Source: Flavobacteriales bacterium | GTDB taxonomy: Bacteria > Bacteroidota > Bacteroidia > Flavobacteriales_F > PHOS-HE28 | Assembly: GCA_016703005.1 (NCBI GenBank) | Contig: JADJCX010000031.1 | Location: forward strand, 1 to 64,000 | Reading direction: 5' to 3' | Length of the DNA: 64,000 bases | Part shown: positions 1-10,330 of the stretch, in pieces | How positions within the stretch are numbered: the first letter of the stretch is position 1 | Layout: each line of letters opens with the position of its first letter | Notes under the pieces: generated by a model | Database searches by the model: none | What the model was told of the DNA's origin: nothing | The model's input: the letters and a program-made list of their open reading frames with translations, nothing else | Program-made: the position numbers and the translations under genes

Positions 1-748
1 GCCGGGCGAAGAGCGTCCATTCCATCGGCGATGTTTCGTTGCACCTCTTGGCCCAGAGCAGTCTCCTGAAGGACGATCGTGCTGCCGCTATTGCCGATTG
101 GCAAAGCGGCGCTCGTCTGTGCGGACAGACTACCTCGACCGAACGCTGGTGTCCGGATGAACCTGTGCTCTTCGATAACTACGACGGCGCACCGGCAACC
201 CATTCCTTGCTCGGCGCTGGCGCGTTGTCCCCGCTGTATCGGAACGGCCGGTATGGCCACATTCGACGGAAGGCTTCTGGACCCTGGGGTTCACTATGAA
301 GTTTCGTTCTGGTTCTACAACCATGGACCCATGCAAAGCCTTGCGAACGTTTGCGTAATGAACACCTATTCGAACGGTGAAGTACACTGGGACCACTGCA
401 CGGATCCTCGCTTCAGCCGTAAAGATCAACGGCGACTGGACGTTGGTCGAGCTTCCCTTCGATATGGAAAATGAGGATGACCTACTGACCCTCTACATCG
501 AGGCTGATCACAAGCACTTGGACAGTGCCTGGACCGACGAACTGCTGGTACGCAGGAGCGATGTCGATCTGTACCGCACTCTCCCGGGGCAAGACAAGAT
601 CGGCAGTGGTGCAGCGCAATGGGCATCCGATCTTGCTTCAGTAACGAGGCCCTTCGGGGTTGGCTCCAGCCCCGAAGGCTTCAAGGATATGATTGAAGTA
701 GAGCCCCCACCCCCAATGCTCCCCGTTGAAGCAATGGGAGACAGATAG
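1..748 (+). CDS. C-terminal part of a large protein cut by the window edge, frameshifted
   Basis: The reading runs in from the left edge and must be pieced together from three frames: frame 3 to about 270, frame 1 to about 415, then frame 2. The pieces join into one coherent segment with 'VLFDNYDG', 'HYEVSFWFYNHGP', 'NTYSNGEVHWDHC' and 'WTLVELPFDME', which looks like a beta-sandwich (carbohydrate-binding-like) tail. A similar closing beta-rich region ending in 'LRVYVL' occurs in the membrane proteins at 4133-5930 and 5961-7728, so this may be the tail of another such protein; that is inference. The true stop may lie near 578 (after 'DVDLYR'), because the last 110 bases overlap the convergent gene. 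No function is assigned. Confidence 0.5.
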
Positions 749-1982
749 CATCACGCGGTAGTTCACGAAGCACACCAACGTAAGAAGGACCATGCTCGCC
801 TTGAATGAGGCGGGCACGCGTTCACGCATCCGCGCGAACAGTGCCCACAAGCCCACGGCAAGGAAGGGGCGTGTATTGCACCATGGGACGCAAGCCATAG
901 CTGCATCCGAAATGCCAGACGTGCCAAGCCGCACAACTGCATATGATCACGAGGAGTGTTGCGGCAAGCCAGAGGCCATCCATCGGCTGCGATACCAAAG
1001 CGACCACAGAGCGAAAGGCACCAAGGCGAACACTGGCGCATTGGGCAGCAACCCGTTCATGGGCGCAGCGAGCACCTTGCTCCACTCGGGGTCAGCCCAC
1101 TGCGTAAAGCCCTCGTTCCCATACGACCATACGACCCATTGCCCATGCACATGGTGCCAATACAGGAGTTGTGGAGTGGCGAAGACAATAAGCGCAAGCA
1201 GTTGTCGGAGAAGGAGCCCGGGAGTGAGTGGCGCACTCCCGTTCCTGACCCAAAGGAACCCCGGCCAAGGCGAGCGCCGCAATGGCGTCCACCGGTCTTA
1301 TAACGACCATCAACGCATTGGCCGCAACAAAACCCAGCGCATGAGCGAAGACCAACCGCTCGGGGTGGCGCGGGAAGCGGCGCACAGGGCTGCCGAGACG
1401 AGAAAGAAGGAATACACATGCGAATACGCTGGTGCCTGAAGGCATAGAAGAACGTGTTCGTGCCGAACGCAATGCAACCAAGAACGGAGATCACCACCAC
1501 GGGGTCGGCAGGCCATATACGCTGCAGTGCAAGGGCGATACAAAGCAGACCAAGCGTCCAGTAGAAGATGCCCGCAATATATTTCGCGTTGAAGTGGTCA
1601 CGGGTTCTTCCGTCCATGCTTTCAAACCCTGTGACCACCTCGCAACCGCATAGAACGGAGTTCCAATAGGGCTGTCCCGTATGTGTACTTCGTAACGATC
1701 TTTGTGGCTTGCTGAGTCGATGCTGAAGCCACGGCCCATGACCTCCATCGCCGTGCTATCGATCGCCGTCGAGCCGTCGAACCCATAGTGGAACAACCCC
1801 GGTAGGTAGATGTAGTAACCGGCGGCATCGGACCGAAGGTGTCCGTGGTCCCTTGGTATCGCTAAGCTGAACCGCAAGGTGAATGCGGTGAAGAACGCGA
1901 AGAAGAGAGCCGCCCCAAAATAGAGTCCCGTTCTTCCGCGCAGCTTACCGGCGAATTGACTGGCTCTTTGGGCAAGGGTCAT
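638..1982 (-). CDS. Polytopic membrane protein, possible GT-C type glycosyltransferase, frameshifted
   Basis: The gene starts at the ATG at 1982 ('MTLAQRASQFAGKLRGRTG') and reads, through about five frame breaks, to a stop at 638, giving roughly 448 residues. TM1 ('LYFGAALFFAFFTAF') is followed by 'SDAAGYYIYLPGLFHYGFD', an acidic first loop plus aromatic patch typical of Bacteroidota membrane proteins of GT-C architecture. Further hydrophobic helices are 'IFYWTLGLLCIALAL', 'LLALIVFATPQLLYW' and 'SMVLLTLVCFVNY'. The start overlaps the stop of the upstream gene by 4 bp (ATGA), indicating translational coupling. It is the last gene of the minus-strand unit that begins with scoA. Substrate is unknown. 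The breaks are probably sequence errors, since no single frame is favoured. Confidence 0.55.
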
Positions 1983-3404
1983 GTATGCGCGGGGTCCAAG
2001 GTTGCTTCCTCCGGGCCAACAACGGGACGCTTGGGCGGCAGGGTCGCTGACACCAAGAACACCGCGACCATCGGCACCAACCACACAACGCGCGATTGCA
2101 TGCGCGAGTCAACAATGGACAGCGACGCGAGGTAACGAAGGCATTGAGAAGAAGCCAGCTCGCTACCCATACCATAAGCGCCCAATGCATGCTGGTCAGG
2201 CTTCGAAGCGGAGCACCGCAACGGCACCGATCGCCAAAAGCGACACGAGCAGCACCGCACCCACGAGCCGATTCCAGCCGGACAAGTCAGCCCAGGCGCC
2301 GCGCTGCTGCGGATGGATTCTTCGTAGGCCGCCTTCTCGTGCGGCAATCGCCACCACAGATGCGCATGGGGCGACGTCCCTTCGCCGTAGGCATGGAGAC
2401 CAGCACCTGTTTCCCATTGCAACAGTTGCTGACCTGTTGAGCGTACCATGGACCGGGCGTAGCGCACAGCGTACTCCGGACGGCCGAGCAGGTCGGAAAC
2501 CAGTGGCGCCAGCACGGAGTCCGCCTCGGCCAAGGAAAGCCCCTCCCCACGCACAAAGCCGGTATCGGACCAGAGGAAACCGTTCAATGCATCGGCCGGC
2601 AACCGGTCCTTATAGGCACACAGCGGATGTGGTCGTTCGCCACACGTCGCGTTCAAGTAGTCCGCCATGATGCCGTCCTCGCAAAGTCTTCCGGCAACAA
2701 AGGCGTTCGACGCCCTGGACAATCGGAATTGCCCATACGGAACGGCATTGAACAGCACGATCATCAGCGCTGCGCCCATCGCCACCGCGTTCACGCCCAC
2801 CACTTGCGCCAGAAACGATCGCGGGGACAACGAACACCGCCGACCGATCACATGCGCTCCGAGCGAAGGCCTTGCAGGCCCAGCAGGATCGGGAAATGTG
2901 AGTTGTGCGCCGCCAGGAAGAAGAAGAGCAACAACCATAATGCAACACGTCGCGCCTTGCCTTGCACGCTTCCGTTGTACAACAGGAAGACGATGATCAT
3001 CACCAACGGAGTGAACACATCGGCCATGATCTGCGCCGCATACCACGGGAGACTTGTTCCGACGATCGCACGGCGAGCAGCATCAGGTGCAACTTCAACC
3101 AACGAGTGGCTTCCACAGTGCTGCGCACCAGCAGCATCAGCAACCAACTGGTCACGGCGCCTTGAAAAAGCACAACGGTCCACAACGTGGCCTTCCACGT
3201 AATGGCATGGATGATCAATCCGTAGCCGATCGGCCTGTCCTCGATCTGTTCGAGGGTGAAGGCGTTCATGATGTACGTCCCCGAATCGGAATAGACCAGT
3301 GGATAACCATCGATCAGCGCGATCACGGCGATCGCGGTGCCGGTAAGGAGGTAGTACAACGCCCGGCCCCACCAAGTCCCCAGTAGAGCGTTCGCCTGCT
3401 TCAC
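1979..3404 (-). CDS. Polytopic membrane protein of unknown function, frameshifted
   Basis: Start ATG at 3404 lies 15 bp after the scoB stop. The N-terminus has a TM helix ('LYYLLTGTAIAVIALIDGY') followed by 'PLVYSDSGTYIMNAF' and 'DRPIGYGLIIHAITW', a first extracytoplasmic loop with an acidic residue as in GT-C folds. Later helices include 'MADVFTPLVMIIVFLLY', 'ALWLLLFFFLAAHNSHFPIL' and 'AVAMGAALMIVLFNAVPYG'. The middle holds a hydrophilic segment ('LNGFLWSDTGFVRGEG', 'LLQWETGAGLHAYGEG'), and the end returns to membrane ('VVWLVPMVAVFLVSA'). At least four frame changes are needed to read the whole protein of about 475 residues. It overlaps the next gene by 4 bp. I do not recognise a named family. 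Confidence 0.55.
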
Positions 3405-3419
3405 GTGGATGGCGGGATC

Positions 3420-4072
3420 TCAGATCACCATCTCCGGTATCTCCCCTCCACCACCAATCGGCCCTCGGTCTTTGCCTTGATCTCGTCCACGGAAACGCCG
3501 GGGGCTCGCCCAAAAGCTGAAGCCTTCGGGCGTAATGTCGAACACCCCGAGGTCGGTCACGACCTTCTTCACGCACTTGACGCCCGTAAGCGGCAGCGTG
3601 CACTCCTTCAACAACTTGCTTTCACCCGCCTTGTTGGTGTGCAGCATGCATACGATGATGTTCTCCGCGCTCGCCACCAGATCCATGGCACCGCCCATGC
3701 CCTTCACCATTTTGCCGGGGATCTTCCAGTTGGCGATATCGCCTTGGTCCGTGATCTCCATTGCTCCCAGTACCGTGAGCTGCACATGCTGTCCGCGGAT
3801 CATGGCGAAACTGGTCGCACTATCGAAGATGCTGGCACCATCTAGCAAGGTCACCGTTTGCTTGCCTGCGTTGATCAGGTCGGCGTCCTCCTCGCCTTCG
3901 TATGGGAAGGGTCCCATACCCAGGATACCGTTCTCGCTTTGAAACACCACGTCGATGCCTTCGGGCCATAGTTGGCCACCAGAGTAGGGATGCCGATGCC
4001 GAGGTTCACGTAGTACCCGTGCTGTAGTTCGCGCGCAATGCGCTTGGCCATCTGGTTCTTGTCGAGGGGCAT
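3420..4072 (-). CDS. scoB: 3-oxoacid CoA-transferase subunit B, frameshifted
   Basis: Beta subunit of succinyl-CoA:3-oxoacid CoA-transferase, which with ScoA moves CoA between succinyl-CoA and acetoacetate or related acids. It begins 'MPLDKNQMAKRIARELQHG', shows 'YVNLGIGIPTLVANY' and the signature 'FQSENGILGMGPFP', whose Glu is the residue that forms the enzyme-CoA thioester in this family. The last third has 'MVKGMGGAMDLVASA' and 'PLTGVKCVKKVVTDLGVFD'. Frame breaks occur near 3970 and at two or three places after 3530. One lies at a run of T and C near 3500, and removing it restores 'GVSVDEIKAKTEGRLVVEG'; the protein ends 'EIPEMVI'. Its partner scoA is 3.7 kb upstream on the same strand rather than adjacent. 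Confidence 0.85.
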
Positions 4073-4132
4073 GTTGGGGATGGGTGGGTGTGATATGGTA
4101 TCGGCAGCGCGAATGAACGACGCGGAAGCGTT

Positions 4133-5930
4133 TCAAGTATCAAGCACATAAACCCGGAGCCGCAGAGCGGTGGCTTTCATCGGTGCGCCGGTCACGTTCC
4201 ACAGGTAACAGTAGCGTTCCGTTGCACCCGGGTTGGCGGGCAGGCGCCGCATCACATCAAAGGCCTCGCCGTTCCATACCGCCCGCTCGTGCATCAAGTC
4301 CGTTTCGTCCCAGTGTATGCGCCGCTCACTATCGCGTTCATCGGCGATCACCATCACTTGCCCGCTCCGGGTGTCAACCGACAGATCACCCGAAACGCGT
4401 ACATACAGCATAACGCCCTTGAACCGATCGCCCCTGAGTTCCAAGAAATTATGGAAGTCTTTGGGGTCGATGGCATCGGCTAAGGCCGAATCAAGAACCA
4501 TTTTCAGGTTCAATGGCGTTTTCCGCTCGAGCAGATACATCGCTTGTCGCTTCGTGCTGTCGACGATGGCGTAATCCCGGTGCGGACGGTCCATCAAGAA
4601 GTAGGGGACCACCCGAAGATCCTGCGCACTCTGTCCGAAAAGCTCCATTTCCATATCGTTCACCATCTCACCTCCGGCGAACAAGCCGAATGCCCAACCA
4701 GTGATCAACTGCCCGCCACCGGCAACGACCAGCGGCCTTCCCAAGGCCTTTTGCTTCGCTGCGGCATATTTGATGAATCGCTCGGGCACGCCTTGCTCCA
4801 GGTTGTTCATGGCCACTTCCAAGTTGAGGTTGGCAAGCGTTGTGAGCGGTATGGGTAGCAACGCGAGCGCCGACCATTGCCATCGGCGCTGAACCGAAGC
4901 GAGCGCATCCACTGCGAATGGCCCTGCCAGAAGGAAGAGCACCAATAGCTGGAACGCTGCGCGGTCCTCTGGGTAGTTGACACCGAACAGGTGGTTCAGC
5001 GCAACGCGCAACGCTACTTCGGTCCACAACAAGGCGCAAAGCACCATCAGCGGACCGCGCCATTCACGATCGCGGCCCAACATCCATGCAGCGGTAACCA
5101 ATATGCCGGTCGCCGTTGCCACTATTATCTCGGGAAGGAAGGGCCAGCCTGGTTGGAAAGCGCCCGGCACAATCCCGTTACCGATACACGTATCAGTCCT
5201 TCGCCGGAGCCCAGATACAGAGCACCTTTCTCCGGAGGTGTAGTGCGAAACGTGCCGCGAACCAATATGCCGGCAATGGAACCACCAGAGCGAGTACCAT
5301 GGCTCTGGTGCCTTGGCGCATGACCCCTTTCGCCCGGCCCCACATATGGAGCATCAACGGCACGGGCGCTAGCATTGCGCATAACGGGAGCAAGGTGAGG
5401 TCGGCATACACCGCAAGAACGGATCCGAGTGCGAAGAATATGGCGTCCCGGGCGCTCCGTCGTTGTACACAACGGATGAAATGCAAGAGTGCCCACACGA
5501 AAAAAGCCATCCCCAAGCCGTAGCCCCTGAAGAGCGCGAAATACTCATGGAGAAAGGGGCACATGATCAGTGCGGAGAACGCGCACCAACGCACGAGCTT
5601 GTTCCTCAACATGCACAGGATACTCCACAACGCCACGACGTACAACAGGTACGCCAGCAAACTCCCGATGCGCAAGGCCCACGGCTCCGGCCCGAAGATC
5701 CCGTTCCCCGCCCATCCGAAGAAGCTGTTCAGGAAATGGTTCGCGGCATCGGTGTGCGCCAGGAAGGGGACGAATTCCCCGGTCCGCACGTACCACCAAA
5801 AGCAATTCGCCTCATCCTGGATGAGTGGCAGGTGAACGGCGCGGGCAACCAGGTAGACGCCGAACAACCCAACACCAACCCCGAACAACACCCCCTCAAC
5901 ACGCGATACGCCCTCCGTAATGGATTGCAT
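4133..5930 (-). CDS. GT-C-like membrane protein, paralogue of the 5961-7728 gene, frameshifted once
   Basis: About 599 residues from ATG 5930, with one frame change near 5190 between the halves. The N-terminal half holds TM1 ('VLFGVGVGLFGVYLVAR'), then the acidic loop 'LPLIQDEANCFWW' and 'HTDAANHFLNSFFGW'. A DE pair after TM1 is the usual catalytic-loop position in GT-C enzymes of the PMT/ArnT type. 'FALFRGYGLGMAFFVWALL' follows. The second half carries helices, a 'NHLFGVNYPEDRAAFQLLVL' segment and a soluble beta-rich tail with 'GVMLYVRVSGDLS' and 'ERYCYLWNVTG'. The neighbour at 5961-7728 shares all these motifs, so the two are a tandem duplication. Both lie between scoA and scoB. Acceptor and donor cannot be told from sequence; an O-linked or envelope sugar transfer role is a guess. 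Confidence 0.6.
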
Positions 5931-5960
5931 GTCCGCAATGTAGCCGCCGCGGCTTTCGTC

Positions 5961-7728
5961 TTACGGTTCGCCCACTTTCATCAAGCGCGCGGCTCCTTGC
6001 CTCAACGATATTTCAGTCCGGCGAACATTCCAGAAATAGACCACCGCACTGCGTGCCTCCACCAGCGCCGGTATGTGCCGCACTTCCCTCACCCGCCCGA
6101 ACAGCGGAGCGAATGCCGTGATCATGGCGGCATCGTAATGGATCGACTTGTCCGAAGCGTCGCGCAGTTCCACGACAAGCTTCACGGCCGTCGCATTGAT
6201 CGTGCTCATCTCGCCCGTTACTTCCACTAGGAATTCATCCTCGGCAGATAAGCTATCCAGCCTCAGAACCTCCACGAACTCATCACTTGTGGCACTGCAG
6301 CTGAATGCGTTGACGAGCACCGGGGACAACACCAGCGGTTGGTTCCGTTCCAACAAGTGCAGGCCAGTCCCGTCGTGGTGGTCCACTTCGCGGAATCCTT
6401 TAAGCGCTTGTTGAAGGTGATCGTCGCGCACGATGCGCACATCGTGTGGGCCCTCAGGGAAACCTTCGGTGAGCGGTAGCGGCAACTGCTCCTCGCGAGC
6501 CCGAACAGCAAATGGTAAACTGCGGTTCATCAGGTGATAGGCACCAATGGCCAACGGCCGCTCCTGTGCCGCCTGCAATGCGATAAGGCGATCTACGAAG
6601 CGCTGCGGTGGCGATTGGTCGGGCCAGAGAACCGTGTGGTCCAGGTTCGCGAGCGCGAGTGAGCGGACCGGCAAGAACAGCAATACGAACGCAGCATAAC
6701 GCCAACCCGGGATCCGAATGCCGAGTTCATCAATGCAGAGCGCGGCCGCCAAAACGAACAGCGGGACCAAGTGCAGTGCTGCGCGATCCTCGGGGTAGTT
6801 CACTTGGAGCATGGTGGCCATGACAACACGTGCCAGCACTTCAGCCCAAAGCAGGCCAATGATGATCACCAACGGATGGCGGAACGATCGCTCGCGGCGG
6901 ATGATCCCGGCAGCCACCACCGTCATTGAACTGAACCCGATGATCAGCGAGCCGATCAACACGGGATGCTGACTTCCCCAGCACGAACCAGCTCAAGGTG
7001 GAAACGGTAACCGCAACGAAACCCTGCGTGTTGCCGTGGTACAACAGGCCGATCTCCTGCATCTCCATGGCGATGCGCGCAGCGAGCAGCAACGGCAGCA
7101 CACCAAACACGACCCACGCCAAGGAAAGTCGAGCACGCACGACCCGAGTTTGCTTCCCGCGCCGGTCGTGATCGCCAACAATCCGAGCACGATCGACCAG
7201 AACGGTAGTAGGGCAAGGATGCTTGCATTGGCCAAACACAGCGAGAGAAGGACTTGCGCGAATTGCCCAACACGACCGTCGCGCGCGAACGACAATAGCG
7301 CGTGCAAAGCCCAAACGAAGAATACCATTTCCAAGCCGTAGCCGCGGAAAAGCGAGAAGAACTCCAGCAGGAATGGGCACAGTAACAGCGCGAGCCACAT
7401 GCACCAGCGTACAAGCCGATCGCGCACGTATCCACCAAGGCACCAAACCATCCAAGCATACAACACGAACGCCAACACGTTCCCGGCGCGGATAGCCAAT
7501 TGCTCCAAACCAAAAACCTTGTAACCAACCGATCCCAAGGGCAGTGTTCAGGAAGTGGTTGCCCGCATCCCAGTGCGATCGCCAGGGCAGGAACTCGCCG
7601 AACTGGACGTACATGCTGACCGTGGCAGCTTCGTCGTGAACAAAGGGCACAAGCACCGCCCGTGCGAGAACGTAGCAGAACGCGACCAAGGCCAAGAAGA
7701 AGTACAGCTTTCGGTCGTTGCCGCTCAT
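5961..7728 (-). CDS. GT-C-like membrane protein, paralogue of the 4133-5930 gene, frameshifted
   Basis: About 589 residues from ATG 7728, 23 bp after scoA. The N-terminus reads 'LYFFLALVAFCYVLARAVLV' then 'PFVHDEAATVSMYVQFGEFL' and 'HWDAGNHFLNTALGIG', aligning with the downstream copy (DE pair, HxDAxNHFLN). 'EFFSLFRGYGLEMVFFVWAL' and 'MLQVNYPEDRAALHLVPLFV' are also shared. The soluble tail has 'EFLVEVTGEMSTINATAVKL' and 'SAVVYFWNVRR'. Three frame changes, near 7540, 7120 and 6960, split the first half, and the C-terminal 333 residues are in one frame. Known family behaviour: polytopic GT-C enzymes use lipid-linked sugars outside the inner membrane. That this protein does so is inferred only from topology and the DE loop. 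Confidence 0.6.
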
Positions 7729-7751
7729 GCGCCGTTGGCGATCGTCGCTGA

Positions 7752-8446
7752 TCAGGACTTTTTCCTCACCGTCCGCTGCTCAATGCGCTTCTCGTAGTTG
7801 CTGCCTTGGAAGATGCGTTGAACGAAGATCCCCGGGGTATGCACCGCGTCGGGTCGATCTCGCCGGGCTTCACCAAGTGTTCCACTTCGGCGATGGTGAT
7901 CTTGCCCGCCATGGCCATCATCGGGTTGAAGTTGCGCGCGGTGCGCTTGTAGATGAGATTGCCGCTCGTATCACCCTTCCACGCTTTCACGATCGCAAAG
8001 TCGGCGCGCAGCCAGCTTTCCAAGATGTGCGGCTTGCCGTTGAACTCGCGAACTTCCTTGCCTTCCGCGACTTCCGTTCCGTAGCCCGCCGGCGTAAAGA
8101 AGGCCGGGATGCCTGCGCCGCCGGCACGACAACGTTCGGCCAACGACCCTTGCGGGATCAGGTCCACCTCCAGTTCACCACTGAGCATCTGGCGTTCGAA
8201 CTCGGCGTTCTCGCCCACGTAGCTGCTGATCGTTTCTTGATGCTTGCTCTGTAACAACAGCCCCAAGCCGAAGTCATCCACCCCTGCGTTGTTGCTGATA
8301 CACGTGAGGTTCTTCACGCCTTTGCGCACCAGCGCTGCGATCGTGTTCTCGGGAATACCGCACAGGCCGAAACCACCGACCATCAACGTCATGCCATCGG
8401 TTAGGCCTTCGAGGGCAACGTCCGGACCGGAGACTACTTTGTTCAT
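7752..8446 (-). CDS. scoA: 3-oxoacid CoA-transferase subunit A, one frameshift near the end
   Basis: Alpha subunit of the CoA-transferase that acts with ScoB in acetoacetate/ketoacid activation. From ATG 8446 it reads 'MNKVVSGPDVALEGLTDG' and then 'MVGGFGLCGIPENTI', the glycine-rich CoA-binding signature, followed by 'CISNNAGVDDFGLGLLL', 'VDLIPQGSLAERCRAGGAG' and 'ARNFNPMMAMAGKITIAEVE'. After 'KPGEIDP' a one-base change at a C/G run near 7850 is needed to read the expected tail, including 'TPGIFVQRIFQG' and 'EKRIEQRTVRKKS', stopping at 7752. A TACATTCG -7 box sits 19 bp upstream of the start. The next gene downstream is a membrane protein and not scoB. Confidence 0.9.
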
Positions 8447-8465
8447 TGGGAATGCTTGCGTGCGG

Positions 8466-8473
8466 CGAATGTA
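8466..8473 (-). promoter_or_regulatory. Putative -7 promoter element for scoA
   Basis: The minus strand reads TACATTCG, matching TAnnTT(T/C)G, and ends 19 bases before the scoA start codon. It lies in the 34-bp gap after the upstream T9SS gene, so scoA can be transcribed independently of it. No clear TTTG element was checked further upstream. Confidence 0.4.
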
Positions 8474-8480
8474 GCGGCGC

Positions 8481-10251
8481 TCAATTCGTTACAACGATGG
8501 CGCGCGTCAAGTGGCGCTCGGTCCCATCCTCCACCAACACCAGATACCGGCCGATGGTGGTTCCGCGTAACCCCACGCGCACGCTGATGGAACCGGCAAC
8601 AACACTGCATCGTTCCGCGAAGACCTCCTTGCCGCTCGTGTCCAGAACACGCAACATGACTTGGGAGGAAGTAAGCCCCCCGGGCCTGCACCATGAAGTT
8701 GCCGTCGCTGGGAACAGGGTACACAAGGAGCGTCGGTGTAGTCGGTTCGACCGCGGCAATGCCCAAGGTGCTCAGCGTGAAGGTGTCGGTGACGACGCAC
8801 CCGTAGGCGGTCGTGCCGGTGATCGCGTAAAGTCCATCGCCTTGCGAGAACGCAAAGGGCTGATCGTTGTTCGGAATGGTCACGCCATCGAACGTCCAAG
8901 CGTAAGCATCGAAACATCATCAACGAACAAGACGCCCGCATCATGGTCGATCGCAAGTGATGGGCAAACCACCACCGTATCGCTAACACCGAAACAACCG
9001 AAGCCGTTCGTTCCAGCGCTCCACCAAAGTCCGGGCGCATTGGCGTTCACGCAAGGGCCGTTCGCCATGGGTACCGTGTCGCCGTTGTTGTACCACGTGT
9101 AACTGACGAGCGTTGTATCGCCTGCGCAGATCTCAGCAGCCGCAGTGTCATAAGCGAGCACGATCTCGGGCATAGGATAAACGACCACCGTATCCGTATC
9201 GTTGAACAATTGCTGCGTCTGGAGGCTGATGTCGATGCTGCCGAACGTTCCGCCGGCAATGTTGAAAGGCAGGTTGCCCACGGTGCCGATCGGGATGTTC
9301 AGCGTACCGAGTATGTCGTCCTGGCTGATCGGGTCTTCATCGTAAAGGCGATCGAGTACGGCGGGTTGTTGAGCACCAGGCCGAGACCTGTCCATGTTTC
9401 GCTGCCGCTGTCGCTACCGCTACTGCTGGTGTATGTTCCGCCGCCGCCATCGGTAAGCACGAAGTACAGGTCCGGCGATCCCGTGCAACCGAAGATGTCC
9501 GGCTCTTCCACATCACCGCACCAGTTGTCGTTCACCCCGCTGAGCGTTACCACATCCAGCACGTATCCGCCGATGGTCGTCTGCAACGACACTGTGTACG
9601 TGCCCGGACTTCCGTAGGTCTGCGCAGGCGGCAATGCATCGCTGCCCGTGTTGCCGTTGCCGAAGTCCCACGCGTAAGTCGTCGGGTCGGGTGCGCCATC
9701 GATCAACGCCGTGAACTGCACCTCGGCACTTCCGCAACCATTGGTCGGCGTGAAGGAGAAACCACTGTTGCCACCACTGCCCGGCAACACCACCAGGGTT
9801 ATAGGGAACTGTTGTGGCGCGTTGATGATGAAGCCGCTGTACTCCACCTGTGCGATGATGGAGATGGTAACCGTGAAGGTGCCCGCGCCCAGTGGTGTGC
9901 CACAAATCCGCGCACAGCCGAACTGGTTCTGCTGCGGGTAATAGATGCCCAGCGGGTCGTTGGTTTCGATCTCCAGCCCGAAGGGCAAGCCGGTTACGCC
10001 GGTGATCGTCATTTGCAGGAAGTCCACGTTGAAGCCCGTGCCGGGATCATCGAAGTTCACCGGCATCCAGAAGGTGATGTCGGCGCTGTACGGTTGTCCG
10101 CTGGTGGCATCGGCCGGTTGTAGCGGACAGAGCGTTGGGTACGCGGGCGCAACCGTGCAGCCGAAGTCGATCGACAACCGGGGCATTGTGCGAGAAGGGG
10201 CGACGCCTGCGTCGCCAAGGCGATCGCGATCGTGATCCCGAACGAACGCAC
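8481..10251 (-). CDS. Secreted PKD-domain protein with T9SS C-terminal domain, frameshifted
   Basis: The likely start is GTG 10251, giving the signal peptide 'RSFGITIAIALATQASPLLA'; a frame change near 10190 leads into 'LSIDFGCTVAPAYPTLCPL'. A PKD fold is clear at about 9560-9760: 'TYAWDFGNGNTGSDALPPAQ' and 'YGSPGTYTVSLQTTIGGY'. Further beta-rich segments include 'WTGLGLVLNNPPYSIAF' and 'VVVYPMPEIVLAYDTAA'. The end is a type A T9SS sorting domain: 'LLVYPVPSDGNFMVQARG', then 'LRVLDTSGKEVF' and 'GRYLVLVEDGTERHLTRAIV'. About five single-base breaks are needed. The protein should be exported by Sec, moved across the outer membrane by T9SS and attached or released. Ligand unknown. A palindromic repeat lies inside the signal-peptide codons. 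Confidence 0.7.
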
Positions 10252-10276
10252 CCGTAGGGGCGACGCAGCGTCGCCC
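10198..10276. repeat. Two REP-like palindromes 60 bp apart
   Basis: Copy 1 (10199-10216) has 8-bp arms GGCGACGC/GCGTCGCC around CT. Copy 2 (10258-10276) has 9-bp arms GGGCGACGC/GCGTCGCCC around a single A. Both share the left flank AGGGGCGACGC. Copy 1 lies inside the signal-peptide codons of the 8481-10251 gene, and copy 2 lies just upstream of its GTG start. The form resembles dispersed palindromic repeats of bacterial intergenic regions. Confidence 0.7.
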
Positions 10277-10330
10277 GCTGCGTGACCGACGCCGAATGAT
10301 CGACGCGAACGGTGTCCTGATGTTCATGTG

